Below are positions 11,401 through 22,692 of a stretch of 64,000 nt of DNA, one piece after another. The stretch lies in the NCBI GenBank assembly GCA_034509925.1, contig CM067529.1, positions 5,093,001-5,157,000 of the forward strand, in the 5' to 3' direction. A model generated the notes under the pieces. It was not told where the DNA came from, searched no databases, and worked only from the letters and a program-made list of their open reading frames with translations. Position 1 is the first letter of the stretch; each line of letters opens with the position of its first letter. Source of the DNA: Hirudinaria manillensis (lineage: Eukaryota > Annelida > Clitellata > Hirudinida > Hirudinidae). A program made the position numbers and the translations under genes.

Positions 11401-13802
11401 ACGATATTGAAGTAATAAAAAAGATATTTTAGCTTCAGCTTTTCAATAATCACTTTAAACTTGAAAAATCGAGTGAAATTATGAAAATGAATTAAACTTA
11501 AATAAGCGTATTATAACGTCCTCATTGAATTTAATGTCTTCGATACGGATCTGAGATTACTTCGGAAAGAATAAGAAAAGATTGAAGGGTTCATTTCAGC
11601 CGTCTGATATCAAATCGACCATCTTTTAAACCCATGAGGTTTGTTGTTGTTCGATTTAACTCGGTTCTCCCGACTGCTTTTCTGTTACCTGTAGTCCTTC
11701 CAGTACCTTTGAGTGGCTTCCTGAAGGGCCCTGATCGTGGCATTAATTAAGAATCATCTTATCGAGATGGAACCTCATCGTCGTCTTCGTCAGAAACGTT
11801 TTGATTTCCCTGCCAACGTCTCCCTCCAGTTGAACTCGCAGTGAACAACATTTCATTCCCTTTCTCTGCCGTTGTTTTCGGGGCATTTGTCGAGGCGTGC
11901 TTGAATTTCTGGCATGTCTTAATTTGCTTCATTCATTTTATGTACGCCGTGCATATTGGCTGCATCAGCGGTTGCTATAATGTCGCAGACGATATACATT
12001 TCTTCTTTCCAAGTTCACGGATCTGAGATTTGGATTCCATTTTTGTATCAACCTCGGTATCATTCCGTTTGTGTTTTGAATCGTTTTAGTTCTCAAAGAT
12101 TCTAACTAGTCCCTCCTATCAAAGGTCTTTTTCTACTCTGAAAGGAACATGATAAAATTACGAAATCAGAAAAATTATTATTGGCGCCGGTGTGTCGTTG
12201 GTGTTACTCCTGCTTGTTGGTCAAAACCTAAAAAGCGAATAAATAAATAAATAATCAAAATCGTTGTCAAATGGCAGTTCAGTTCGGGTCATGAAAAGAT
12301 TAACTGCAAGTCATTCCTGACGTTCTAAAAATTTCGTGTTTTTCTTCTCCAATTTCAATGTTTTGATCCTATGCGTCGCCAAAAACATTTTTACCCCAAT
12401 TTAATCAATAACTGATTTTATTGTTACTGTTGCTGTAGTCGTCGTCAAATGTTGTCGTTCTTATAGTTGTTATATTTATATATAAATATTTAAGTTAGTA
12501 ACGTCGTAACATTTCCTCCGTTACTTATCGCAAACATTAAACTCTTGAATTCAGGATTATTTACGCCCGAGAGACGAGGGTGACGGGGGTGTGTTCCCAC
12601 ATCCTCATTGGTCTCTCACTTTTCTACATTGAAGAGTTAAAGAAGATTCCGAGACCCGTCCTTGACGGTTTGTTCCTATACCTTGCAGTGACGGCTCTCC
12701 ATGGCAACCAGTTGTTTGAGAGAATCTTACTGCTCGCTACCGAGCAGGTTTTTACCTTATTTTCATCGAATATCGACTTTGGTATAAAGATTTTTGCGAA
12801 TAGCATTTATTGCATCTGAACATAATAATAATAATAATTATTATTATTATTATCGCATTAATAAAATTTTATTATTATTATTAATATAATTCTAACTAAT
12901 ATCATAATTGATTTATTATAATATTTAAAATAATTAATTAATTATAATAATTAATGTATTAATAATAAGCAATCTTTGTGCAGGCTGCATATCCTCCCAA
13001 CCACTACATACGAACTGTTCCACAAAGAAAAGTTCATCTTTTCACGATGCTTCAACTTTTACAATTTGCAGTTTTGTGTGGTTTTGGGTTTTCGTCCATC
13101 CCTTACTTGAAGATGGTTTTTCCAATACTTCATCTGGTTATGCTGCCCATCAGGTTTATTTATTTATTTATTATTAAATATTAAATATATTGTTAATATT
13201 TAATTATTGTTAATATTAATTACAATAATATAATTATAATTTATTATATTTGTTATTATTAATATTATTATTACCTCCTATAAGGAAATGTCGTGCATAA
13301 GTAATCCCCCGGGGTTTTTTGGTTAAAATTCATAAATGCCTTTAATATTAGCCATATTTTAGCAAACTTATTATTTTTTAATCAAATTGTTGGCAAAAAG
13401 CCATATTGTCTTATAGACATTAAAATAAAGTATGCCTTATAACTTTTGATAATATGTTCACAACACTAAACAACAATTGATAAGTGAACCGTAATCTTTG
13501 AGGTGCACTTTGGTTCAGAGGGTCGCATTCGAGCCACCGTAAAACCAGCCCGATGTTCGCATCTACAATACACCTCTGGGAGATGGCGCTACATAAACGA
13601 TCTGAGCACCCCTAATGCATAAGTTTATTGCGCTATATAAATACTATTATTGACGTTGTTGTTATTAAATATTATGATGCCGTCATTAATGTGTAACGAT
13701 AATGATAATTAGATGAATCATTTTCATAATAATTTGTCTAGACACAAGTTGGTGCCCCGTTTAATCGACAAGAGATACCTTCAGTCATTGGACGGCCATT
13801 GA
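4029..13802 (+). CDS. SLC4A11: SLC4A11-like transporter (SLC4 family), 5' end not found
   Basis: Polytopic SLC4-family membrane protein; vertebrate SLC4A11 conducts H+/OH- (also NH3-linked) and was first described as a borate transporter. Sixteen exons join in phase: 4029-4274, 4908-4992, 6805-6928, 7166-7390, 7522-7606, 8214-8351, 8536-8649, 8937-9069, 9396-9469, 9549-9738, 9812-9918, 10158-10323, 10876-11049, 12555-12747, 12984-13153, 13742-13802. They give about 760 residues against about 890 in human, so roughly the first 110 are missing. In order I see the cytoplasmic domain ([32 protein letters not shown]), membrane-domain marks ([52 protein letters not shown]), an extracellular loop with several N-x-S/T sites, then [34 protein letters not shown] and [18 protein letters not shown]. 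The match favours SLC4A11 over anion exchangers or NBCs throughout. An ATG at 4079 is available, but the homology runs upstream of it. Confidence 0.93.
4308..4484. repeat. (TTG)n trinucleotide array in an SLC4A11-like intron
   Basis: About 175 bp of TTG/CTG/TTA triplets (CAA/CAG on the other strand) starting about 35 bp inside the intron after exon 4029-4274. Open frames of poly-Leu, poly-Cys and poly-Thr across it are artefacts. (GAT)n and (GTC/ATC)n tracts follow at 4570-4632 and 4820-4905. Confidence 0.9.
4993..6804. other. Long SLC4A11-like intron, no gene seen
   Basis: AT-rich, with (TTTA)n at 5080-5145 and (TTA)n at 5390-5450. The flanking exons join with the codon split CT|A, and the resulting protein aligns without a gap, so I see no need for another exon here. 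Confidence 0.6.
8815..8902. repeat. About 25-bp AT-rich tandem repeat, roughly 3 copies
   Basis: Near-identical units of the form CATATTATAAATATTATT followed by an A-run, repeated about three times just before the acceptor of exon 8937-9069. Confidence 0.6.
9966..10045. repeat. (GATGAT/GACGAT)n microsatellite in intron
   Basis: Roughly 80 bp of GAT triplets with regular GAC substitutions between exons 9812-9918 and 10158-10323. The Met-rich open frame through it is an artefact. Confidence 0.85.
11050..12554. other. Long SLC4A11-like intron, no gene seen
   Basis: About 1.5 kb between exons that join to give [14 protein letters not shown], in register with the family. No coding segment or clear repeat family recognised. 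Confidence 0.6.
13495..13670 (+). mobile_element. SINE-like fragment with GCGCTATATAAAT tail
   Basis: In the last SLC4A11-like intron a GC-balanced block (13495-13640) contrasts with AT-rich flanks. It ends GCGCTATATAAATACTATTA, which then degrades into TTG/TTA triplets. A tail of this kind (GCGCTATATAAAT plus ATT repeats) is seen in several marine-invertebrate SINE families. The head holds a weak B-box-like GGGTCGCATTCGAGCC. No target-site duplication was identified. Confidence 0.5.
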
Positions 13803-16633
13803 ACCTTCCTGGCGATGGCCGATACATTGACGATAATTTGATTTCAACTTTTCTCTCCTTCATTAAACATGCATGCAAGCGCCAAGCAATAAACTGTTTG
13901 CAATCAATAGTTAAGACGTGGCATAGGTATTGTAAGCAAGCGTTATTTGTTTGCGATATTCGTTTTTATAAACAATCTCTGTATTCTGATTAGCCCGACG
14001 TTGATTTTTGTGCATTTAAATCCATTTCTTAACTCGAATTTACAGAGGACTCCCCCTCTAAAATGGACAGGCTTCGAAATTTTTGCCGATTTTGAGACCC
14101 GACAGTAAAAATTTATTTGTCACCATTTGCAAAACAAAGTATTAATAGAATATTCTTTAAATTAATTTCAAACTGTAAGTCAAAAAATAGTATCGATTTC
14201 AAGGCTTCTTTAAAGCGAATTAAATTGATAATTAAAATGATATTCGAACGGTAAAAATGATTTTTTTAGGAACATAATAAACCCTAAAAATGTCCCTTGT
14301 TGAGACTCCATTTGTTAAAGGCAAACAATGTGTGCTCTGAAAGTTAAAAGTTTTTAATCTAAAATCGATTAGAGCAACTTTACGGCTGTCCTTGCGAAAT
14401 ATTTTTTATTTTTATTTATTTTTTAACATTTTAGAGCTATAAGAAGCGATAAGAAACATTAAACAACGTACGTACTGACATTGGCGTCAATAAACGTCGG
14501 AGTGCTGTTTTAACTTGTGATGTCTTGTAATATATGCAGTGACACCATCATAAACAATTACAGCCACTATTTCCAAGCACTAAATATGTATAAATTAAAA
14601 CAGAAATGAATGAGTGAACAACGGAATCAGAATTGCTTCGACAAGAACCACGAGTGCATATCCCTCTTATGCCCAAATTCATCTAGGTCATCGGATGACC
14701 TTCTTTTGTTACAAATTTTCAATATAATGCCCACGTGATACGATCACAATAGCAATATTAGTTACGTTCAAAATGTATCATATGACCTTTGTAAGTACGA
14801 CCTTCATCATATTGCATAACGTCTTCGTTATAGAGGTAGAATCAACATGCTAAGACAGTCCATAAAGCACGGATCATATTTCTGGCCGTTTGAAAGTGAA
14901 CGCTACGGACATACATCCCAATCAAATATGGATGACCTCAAATATATAGGAATGAAACCTCTCATCCACAGATACAATGAATGAATCCTAGGAATGTGTC
15001 ATAACTTCCATTCTGTTCCTAGTCATTACAACAAGGAAATAATCTACAAGTTTTTACCTACTTAAAGCCATCAAAGTATTTACTGTCACTGGTATTATTT
15101 TTATCGAAATAACAGCAATTCCCACTAATTGTGCCTTTTGGATCTGAGTGTCAGTTAGGACATAATCTAATTTATGTCCAATCCACCACAGAAGAAAATT
15201 TAAGATCAAGTTGAATCATGGCAATTATATAAATAAATATTTTAAAAGTAAAAGTTTGTATAGGTTTGCATTAAGTTTAAAGCGATATTTTACAATTTTT
15301 TAAACTGTTTTGATATTTTTGTTAGTAGGCTGATAGCCGATGAAGGCACTATATATTCATGAGGGGAGGGGCAATGGTGTTGTAAACAAATTTCAAAAGC
15401 GATACCGGCATGCGACTGTTTCATGTTTCATCAAAGAACTTCACAACTTGCAAAATAAAATTGTCAATGTAAGGTTTTTCCCGGAAGGAACTTTATTTTT
15501 AAACCGGTGGGGAGGCATTGTCGAATGGGTTAGAGTTAATTTTGGCCTAACCTCCTTATTAAATGCTTTCAAACTTAAATCAAAAGTTTGAAATTCTGTT
15601 CACACAATGATCAAGAGGTTTTTTCCCCAGAATGTTATGCTTAATATGAATTTTCTTCTTTTGGTAATGCCTTTCTACCGATATATAATAATGCTTTTTG
15701 ATTGAGAAATTTATTTAGCCTTGATTTTGATGCTTCTCCAGTGTTAAGTTCTCTCTGCAAAGGCCAGTAAAAAGTTCTTAGTCATTTTTTGACCTAAACT
15801 GAACTGAATATTTCATTAAAAAGTCTGCAAGGCTGGTAATTTTAAATAGTTGAAAATAATGATTTAATCCTACTGAACCTGATGTGCATTCAATATAGAA
15901 ATACGAAAATAAATCCGGTTTACATTAATATTACCATGTATTATAATGGATTGCAATAGCTCTAATATAGGTAATGACTAATAAAAACAGAATAGCATTT
16001 TTCGTTATAACATGCAGCCCCTCCTCTGATGGATATATCTTTAAAACTTTGTCCTCGACTCTTAGTCTTGATAAAAGTGAAATAATCTGGCTTATTCAGC
16101 AATAAAATAACGATAGAATTAATAAATAAATGTTTACATAAAATATTTAAATTATGCCAGGGTGTCTAGGGAACTATAAAAATCTTTAATAAAATCTTAG
16201 ATGAGAATTCATGAGCGTTACAAATCATTACCAACAAATATGTTATTAATTATTCAAAACTTAAAGCTTTAAAATAAGGCGCAATCGATTAATTTTATAT
16301 ATTTAAATAAAAACATTTATTTACTACCAAATTTTAATATTCAAGAATTTGATTCCACATTCTTGCAGAAGAATTCATTTCCGTTTTATCAATAGAACAG
16401 TGCTTAAGGTGGTTCTTAGTCGATTTTTATAAATTAAGAATTAATTAGCTTTTGGCTAAGTGAAATTTTAACGCTAATATTAAGAAAAAATATGTGCAAT
16501 CTGATATCACGCTCTTTGGCTAGTTCTATGGACAGGAAATCTTTCTGATGCGAATGGAGTTCGCAGTCACGTTTTTCGCGTAGAGATTCATTCGACGTGC
16601 ATTGATCGTGCTTTTACTATTTTCAATTGTAGA
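13803..16633. other. Intergenic, nothing assigned
   Basis: Roughly 2.8 kb of AT-rich sequence between two plus-strand genes. A plus-strand frame at 15340-15591 is the longest open stretch. It lacks recognisable motifs and splice context, so I do not call it. The SERBP1 promoter and 5' UTR should lie in the last few hundred bases. A TTTTCAATTGTAG acceptor-like sequence sits directly before the ATG, so a 5'-UTR intron is possible. Confidence 0.5.
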
Positions 16634-18050
16634 ATGGATACGACGGAGTACAGAGTTCTTATTCAGAACAAGTTCGAGGCTATTCAGTTCGACGATGATG
16701 CCGGAGACGATCCTTTAGAGAGGATAAATAAGTTGAAAGAGCAAGAGGCTTTGGCAAAGAAGAATGCCGCTGCAGCCCCAAAACCCGTTCAGGCTAAGAA
16801 GCCGGTTCCAACAGAAGTCACTTTGAAGAACGAGAAAAATATCGCACCGAAATCTGCACCTGCCAAGCCACTTGGTGCCAAATCTGCTGTCACTCAACCG
16901 AACAAATTGACTCAAAGTAAGATTGAAATAGCTTTTGTTCTGATCATCTTCGGCGATGCGATTGACCACGTGGTGATTTGCACGCTTCGAAATTTATTAT
17001 GGATAATTGTAGAAATCGAAATAATTATAGATAGGCCACCAAGAGCAGAAGCTGGCGCTGAAACCAAGCCAACGTGGAACAATGATGGAAAGCCAAGGGA
17101 AGACAGGCCATTCAGAGGAAGGGGAGGATTCAGGAGAGGTAGAGGAAACTTCAGAAGGGGCCCAGAGGAAGCTGCCGGAAAGCGTGAATTCGACCGCCAT
17201 AGCGGAAACGAGAAGAGGTGAGATTGCACAAACATTGGTCGTGGTGAATGCATGAACATGTTTCATAATAAACATGACGTGCATACCACTTTCATTTCAC
17301 TAGTGGTGTCAAGCCCCATGAGAAAAGAGAAGGAGGTGGTGCTCACAATTGGGGCTCTATTAGGGATGACATCAAGTATACGAATTACTTAAATTGAGTA
17401 GATTTTGGAAATTCACAGTTTTGTATTTTGTCAGTGAACAAATGGGAGAAAATGTTGCTCAGGAAGCTTCTTCTAGCCAGGATGATCTGACCAAGTACGA
17501 CTTTTGAATTGTGTTTTTAATTGTAATTTTTAAATTAAATTTGATTTAAATTATGAAGGTCTGAGGTCCCCAAGGAGGTCGATGCTGTTGCAGAGACAGC
17601 ACCTGAAAAGGCCCCTGAACCAGAGGAGAAGCAGTACACTTTGGATGAGTGGAAAAAGATGGAGCAGCAGAACAGGATGAAGACCTCATTCAATGTCAGG
17701 AAGGCCAACGAGGGTTGCCAAGACCCGAAGTGGGGTAAAATGGTTGTCTTGAAAAAGAATGCCAATGAGGAGGAAGAAGAGGAAGGTGAAGAGGAAGAAG
17801 AAGTGGAGGTTGGCATTGATTTATGTTAATTAATTGATTAGGGATCAAATACTTAGAAAGCATTTTGTAAATTTAGAAGAAACAGGCAAACAAGGTGGAC
17901 ATCCAGATCACCTTCAATGATGCTCGTCGTATCACAAGAGGCAGAGGTGGCATGAACAGGAGGGGATTCAACACTGAGAGGAGAGCACCCAGGAATGTGG
18001 CTGCGGTCCCTGAAATTGATAATGAGAAGGATTTCCCTAGTCTCTCATAA
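16634..18050 (+). CDS. SERBP1: SERBP1/HABP4 family RNA- and ribosome-binding protein
   Basis: Six exons: 16634-16916, 17031-17217, 17304-17375, 17435-17494, 17559-17808, 17877-18050 (TAA); 341 residues, close to mammalian HABP4/SERBP1. The family binds mRNA and clamps onto idle 80S ribosomes with eEF2. Landmarks in order: N-terminal FDDDAGDDPLERI; a Lys/Ala/Pro linker; RGG boxes (RPFRGRGGFRRGRGNF); DRHSG then SGVKPHEKREGGGAHNWGSI, the most conserved block; YTLDEWKKM with FNVRKANEGCQDPKWGK; a poly-Glu run; and an Arg/Gly tail ending DNEKDFPSLS. Exon phases close perfectly. The family is single-copy in most invertebrates, so SERBP1 and HABP4 are equally good names. Confidence 0.95.
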
Positions 18051-19581
18051 ATTCAATGCCTTTGAATGGGGATCATGATGGAAGCTTGCCTACAATGACT
18101 TATTTATTTGTATCCTGTGACATCTGATCCATTAAGAGCACTTTTCTAGTTTGGTTCGTGGATATAAAAAATATCAGTTCGAACAGTTATTTTGTGTTTT
18201 ACTAAATGCTTGGTGGGATGGCTGGTACCCTAGTGTCAATTTGGCCTTTGAATGCTTGATTTTTGCTATGAAAAATGGGCAATTAATCAACTGGCACAAA
18301 AGTGATGTTTGTTGTTCAATGTCTGCACTGGTTCTCTTAAATGAGGATACAAAATCTGGCACGACATGGATGAGCTTTCTGGTCTTCTCAGTGTTGCCTG
18401 GAAGTTATCTACATGTCTACATAGACTGCTGAAGGATGAAAAGTTCCTTGTTACTTTTGGTAGTATTTGTGCCAATGGTGGATTAGATAGTTAGGAGGTC
18501 AGGGCTTAAAACTAATACTGAGATAATTGAACCAATTATTTATTGTTGAGTTTAACATTTTACGCCCTAGTTGTAGCTATCTGCAGAATTACCAAGCAAT
18601 TACATGGATCCTCGACAAGCCATTAACCCATCTTAAATCATATGCACATCTGGGATTATCAAACCAAGGAGTTAATAAGTTTATGGGATCTCAATAACAA
18701 CAGCAATAGGTTTTAGCCAGATAGTGACATGCCAGTTTTGCTGGCTGCATGCCCTAGTGGTCTTTATGCTTGTTGTCTCAGAAATCTGGTAAATAATATT
18801 GAAGGATTATCCTCTGCTTTAATTGCAAGGAATTACTGTATTTAAGGCTGGTCTTCTTCATGTAGTTCAAATAATCCCTGATAATTCCATTAAAAACTCC
18901 AATAAAATTACATGATGGTAATCTGCTTTTGATTATTAAATTATAATTGATAGCATATTGACTTAATACTCTAGTTAACCTTCCAAGTTTTGAAAACCGT
19001 CACTTAATGTAAATCTTATGTTCTTAAACAATTTTTTTGATTGTCTAATGCAGAAGATTGCATTTCAATTTAATGTCGATGTATCAACAGAAAGACACGT
19101 TCCCGACAACATCTAAAAACATACATATTGGGCACAGCTATTTTTTGTAACTATCAAAACCCATTCACTTTTATGAGTGAAAAATCACTCTTTTAAAATA
19201 GACACGGTATGAATATTTTAAATATAATTCTAAAATAATGTCAAATGACGAAATGTGATAAATTCAACATAATATAAACATTGTATAATCTATTTTAACA
19301 AATACAATATAGATGTATACTTATTATATTTTGCAATAATAAATTTAATTTTCAAAATTTACCAAACTTATAAATATATTAGCGCAAATATCAAGCTTCG
19401 TATCTTTGGGTATCGACTTCCTTTTTACAACTTTCGCCGTGCTCGTTGTTATTGAGGTTTGTGTGCGCTGTTTCTTGGGAAATATTAGTATTTTTGTCGA
19501 TATAGTGGTCCGTATAAAAAATAAAATAAAAGCGTGCATTTCCATTTACCTCCCGCTTTTTGGATTTATTTTGGCAGCTAA
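18051..19581. other. SERBP1 3' UTR and RPS2 promoter region
   Basis: No open frame with family similarity. An AATAAA at 18901 could end a long SERBP1 3' UTR. Immediately before the RPS2 ATG there is a pyrimidine-rich stretch (CCTCCCGCTTTTT) consistent with a TOP-type start, and an acceptor-like TTTTGGCAG 4 bases before the ATG. Confidence 0.45.
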
Positions 19582-20585
<1,004 letters not shown>

Positions 20586-20608
20586 GACTTTAATTGGATG
20601 ATTTTTTA

Positions 20609-20614
20609 AATAAA
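20609..20614 (+). terminator. RPS2 polyadenylation signal
   Basis: AATAAA 24 bases after the stop codon, followed by a GT-rich stretch (CTGTAATGTGCTACTGTTG). Confidence 0.7.
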
Positions 20615-21125
20615 AGATCTTCTGTAATGTGCTACTGTTGTTTTTATGTTCCTACTGAATAGCAGTGAAATGATATATGTGGCCAGATTTGTGTAGGTGG
20701 TCATTAGAAAAGTGGATTTGCAGAGGTGGATTGCCCCAAAATTTGATGTTTAACATTTCATCTGAGTTGATGGGATTTGTTTAAGCTCAATGGTGTCAGT
20801 GTTAATGTGGTGTGAGTTTTGGGTGATTCTGTGGATTTGGAGGAGTTTGAAGTGCCTTATTGGTTAGGTTGCTTGGTTTGATATATTTCTGCTTATCATG
20901 GTCATTAATTTGAGTTGGAACTAGATTGTTTTATTGTAATGTCGGTTCACTAGCTGAGTATCGAATTATTTTTATTTATATTTTCGATAAGATGGCTTTT
21001 AAAATTAGTACGTCAAAGTTAGGCATGCAAACATCTTAAATATTGTCGCTGAGAAGTAAATAAGTCGACTTAACTAAAACACGAAGGAATTGTTAGTATA
21101 GAAATTGCTGCTCGGCAGGTAATGC
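20615..21125. other. Short convergent intergenic spacer
   Basis: Between the RPS2 3' end (+) and the lectin-receptor stop (-). GT-rich just after RPS2; no feature recognised. Confidence 0.5.
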
Positions 21126-22692
21126 CTAAGCTATGACGTATCTATCTTCCTCTTGAATCTTTTGCTGGCTCGATTCGCCAATAATGTCAGAGGGCTTCAG
21201 ATATCCGTCTTCAAGGGACGCGCAAACATCTTTGATGGAGTCGTACGTGTCACATCCATTGCTACATTCCTGGTTGCATTGGTTCATTTCTTGATGTGGC
21301 AGTTCATCTGTGCAAGACCTCATTAATGTTTGATAGCTAATTGGTTGTAGATATATTCCAGTGAAATTGTGATCCTGATTTATATTCTTTTGTCTGAGGT
21401 ATTTGAGTTTGATGCTTGAATATAGAACAATTCATATTGATCTGTGGAAGTGTAGAATTTGTGATTAAAGTGTGAAACATACTTTTTGGTAACAATGCAG
21501 GCCACCGAGATGATCAGTGCTGTGATAATCAATCCAGCTATTGCAGGAATCACTATAGTTTCCAAATTAACTGAAATCAAAATTTGTTTAAAAAAGTTTC
21601 CACAAAACTCTTAACCTTATGTTTGCAGGGAGACATTTTTGCAGACACATTTGCAAATCAAAATTTAAATTATAAATTATTCAAGCAACTTTAAGTTTCT
21701 TATGGAAAATATGAATAATATCTCTATCTATTGATGGTGCAAAGTGATGGTCCAGAAGCTTGGATGCAACAAGGTGTAAAACAAACTTTAGATTTAAAAT
21801 GGTGGATGTTTGGTGGCCACATAATGTCTTATTCAAATAATAATTGAGCATAAATTACTTTTCATACATTTAACCGGATGAAGTTTAACCAATTTCAATA
21901 GATGAATGAAATTTAGATGAGTTAACTAACCAAATTTATATTCTTTAGCTGACTCTCCAGAGATGCCATTCTGCTGAAGTTGTTGAGCATCAACTAAAAA
22001 ATTAAAATTTGTATGGTACTTATAGTAAACGAGATAGTGTAATAAGGTGGAAGGTTAACAAATTTCTACTTATAGAGTTATCGATCATTCCTGGTGTTGT
22101 AAATGACAGATCAGCTGGACCTGTAGTTTCATTGGATTTGAGCTCAGGTGGAGCAAGTCCGTGGACTGGTATATGAGCAACATCTATTACTAGGTCATCT
22201 CTTGAGCTTGGAGCAAGGCTTGAAGAGGTGCTTTCTATTGAATTCAACTTGGGATCAGGTATATGAGCGATTTCTATAACTAGGTCATCTCTTTGGATTG
22301 GAGCAAGGCTTGAAGAAGTCGTATATATTGAAGTAAAATTGGGATCTGGAAAACGTGTGACAGCAGACATTGTATATAGGAAGAAGTTGCTTAGTACATT
22401 ATTTTACCTCTAACGCAATCATATGTGACTATTTCGTAATCGTTGTTTGGCGCATACCAAACGCATCCAATTTTCCTTTTTTCAACGTTAAATCGACAGC
22501 TTTGCTGGCCATTGCAGATACTGATGACGTGGTTCTTGTGATCGTACGACGTGGGTTTAAGACAGTCCTGATCTCTTGGACAGCAATTCGTTTTGTAGCA
22601 GTTGGAATCTCCGAGGCGAAGATTCAAAATTTGTAGTAAGTAGCCATTTGCACAAGACAAGTGAAAAGCACTCTCGATGCACAGAGCTTTTT
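21126..22692 (-). CDS. Single-pass receptor with SUEL/Gal-lectin domain (signal-peptide exon not found)
   Basis: Minus-strand exons in order: 22692-22408, 22345-22070, 21993-21931, 21570-21483, 21414-21126 (stop TAG); all phases agree. Exon 1 encodes a SUEL/rhamnose-binding-lectin domain: LCIESAFHLSCANGYLLQI, then SICNGQQSCRFNV and NDYEIVTYDCVRG, with the usual spacing of Cys and Gly. Exon 2 is a Ser/Thr/Pro stalk with a tandem duplication of about 32 residues (SSSLAPIQRDDLVIEIAHIP, then SSSLAPSSRDDLVIDVAHIP). Exon 4 is one transmembrane helix (VIPAIAGLIITALIISVACI). Exon 5 is a cytoplasmic tail of about 96 residues with several Tyr and Cys. The previous exon must end with one base of a split codon; I did not find it between 22.7 and 24 kb. 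The role is presumably carbohydrate recognition at the cell surface. The last acceptor (TATATTCAAG) is my least certain junction; reading through it instead ends the protein at 21380. Confidence 0.78.
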
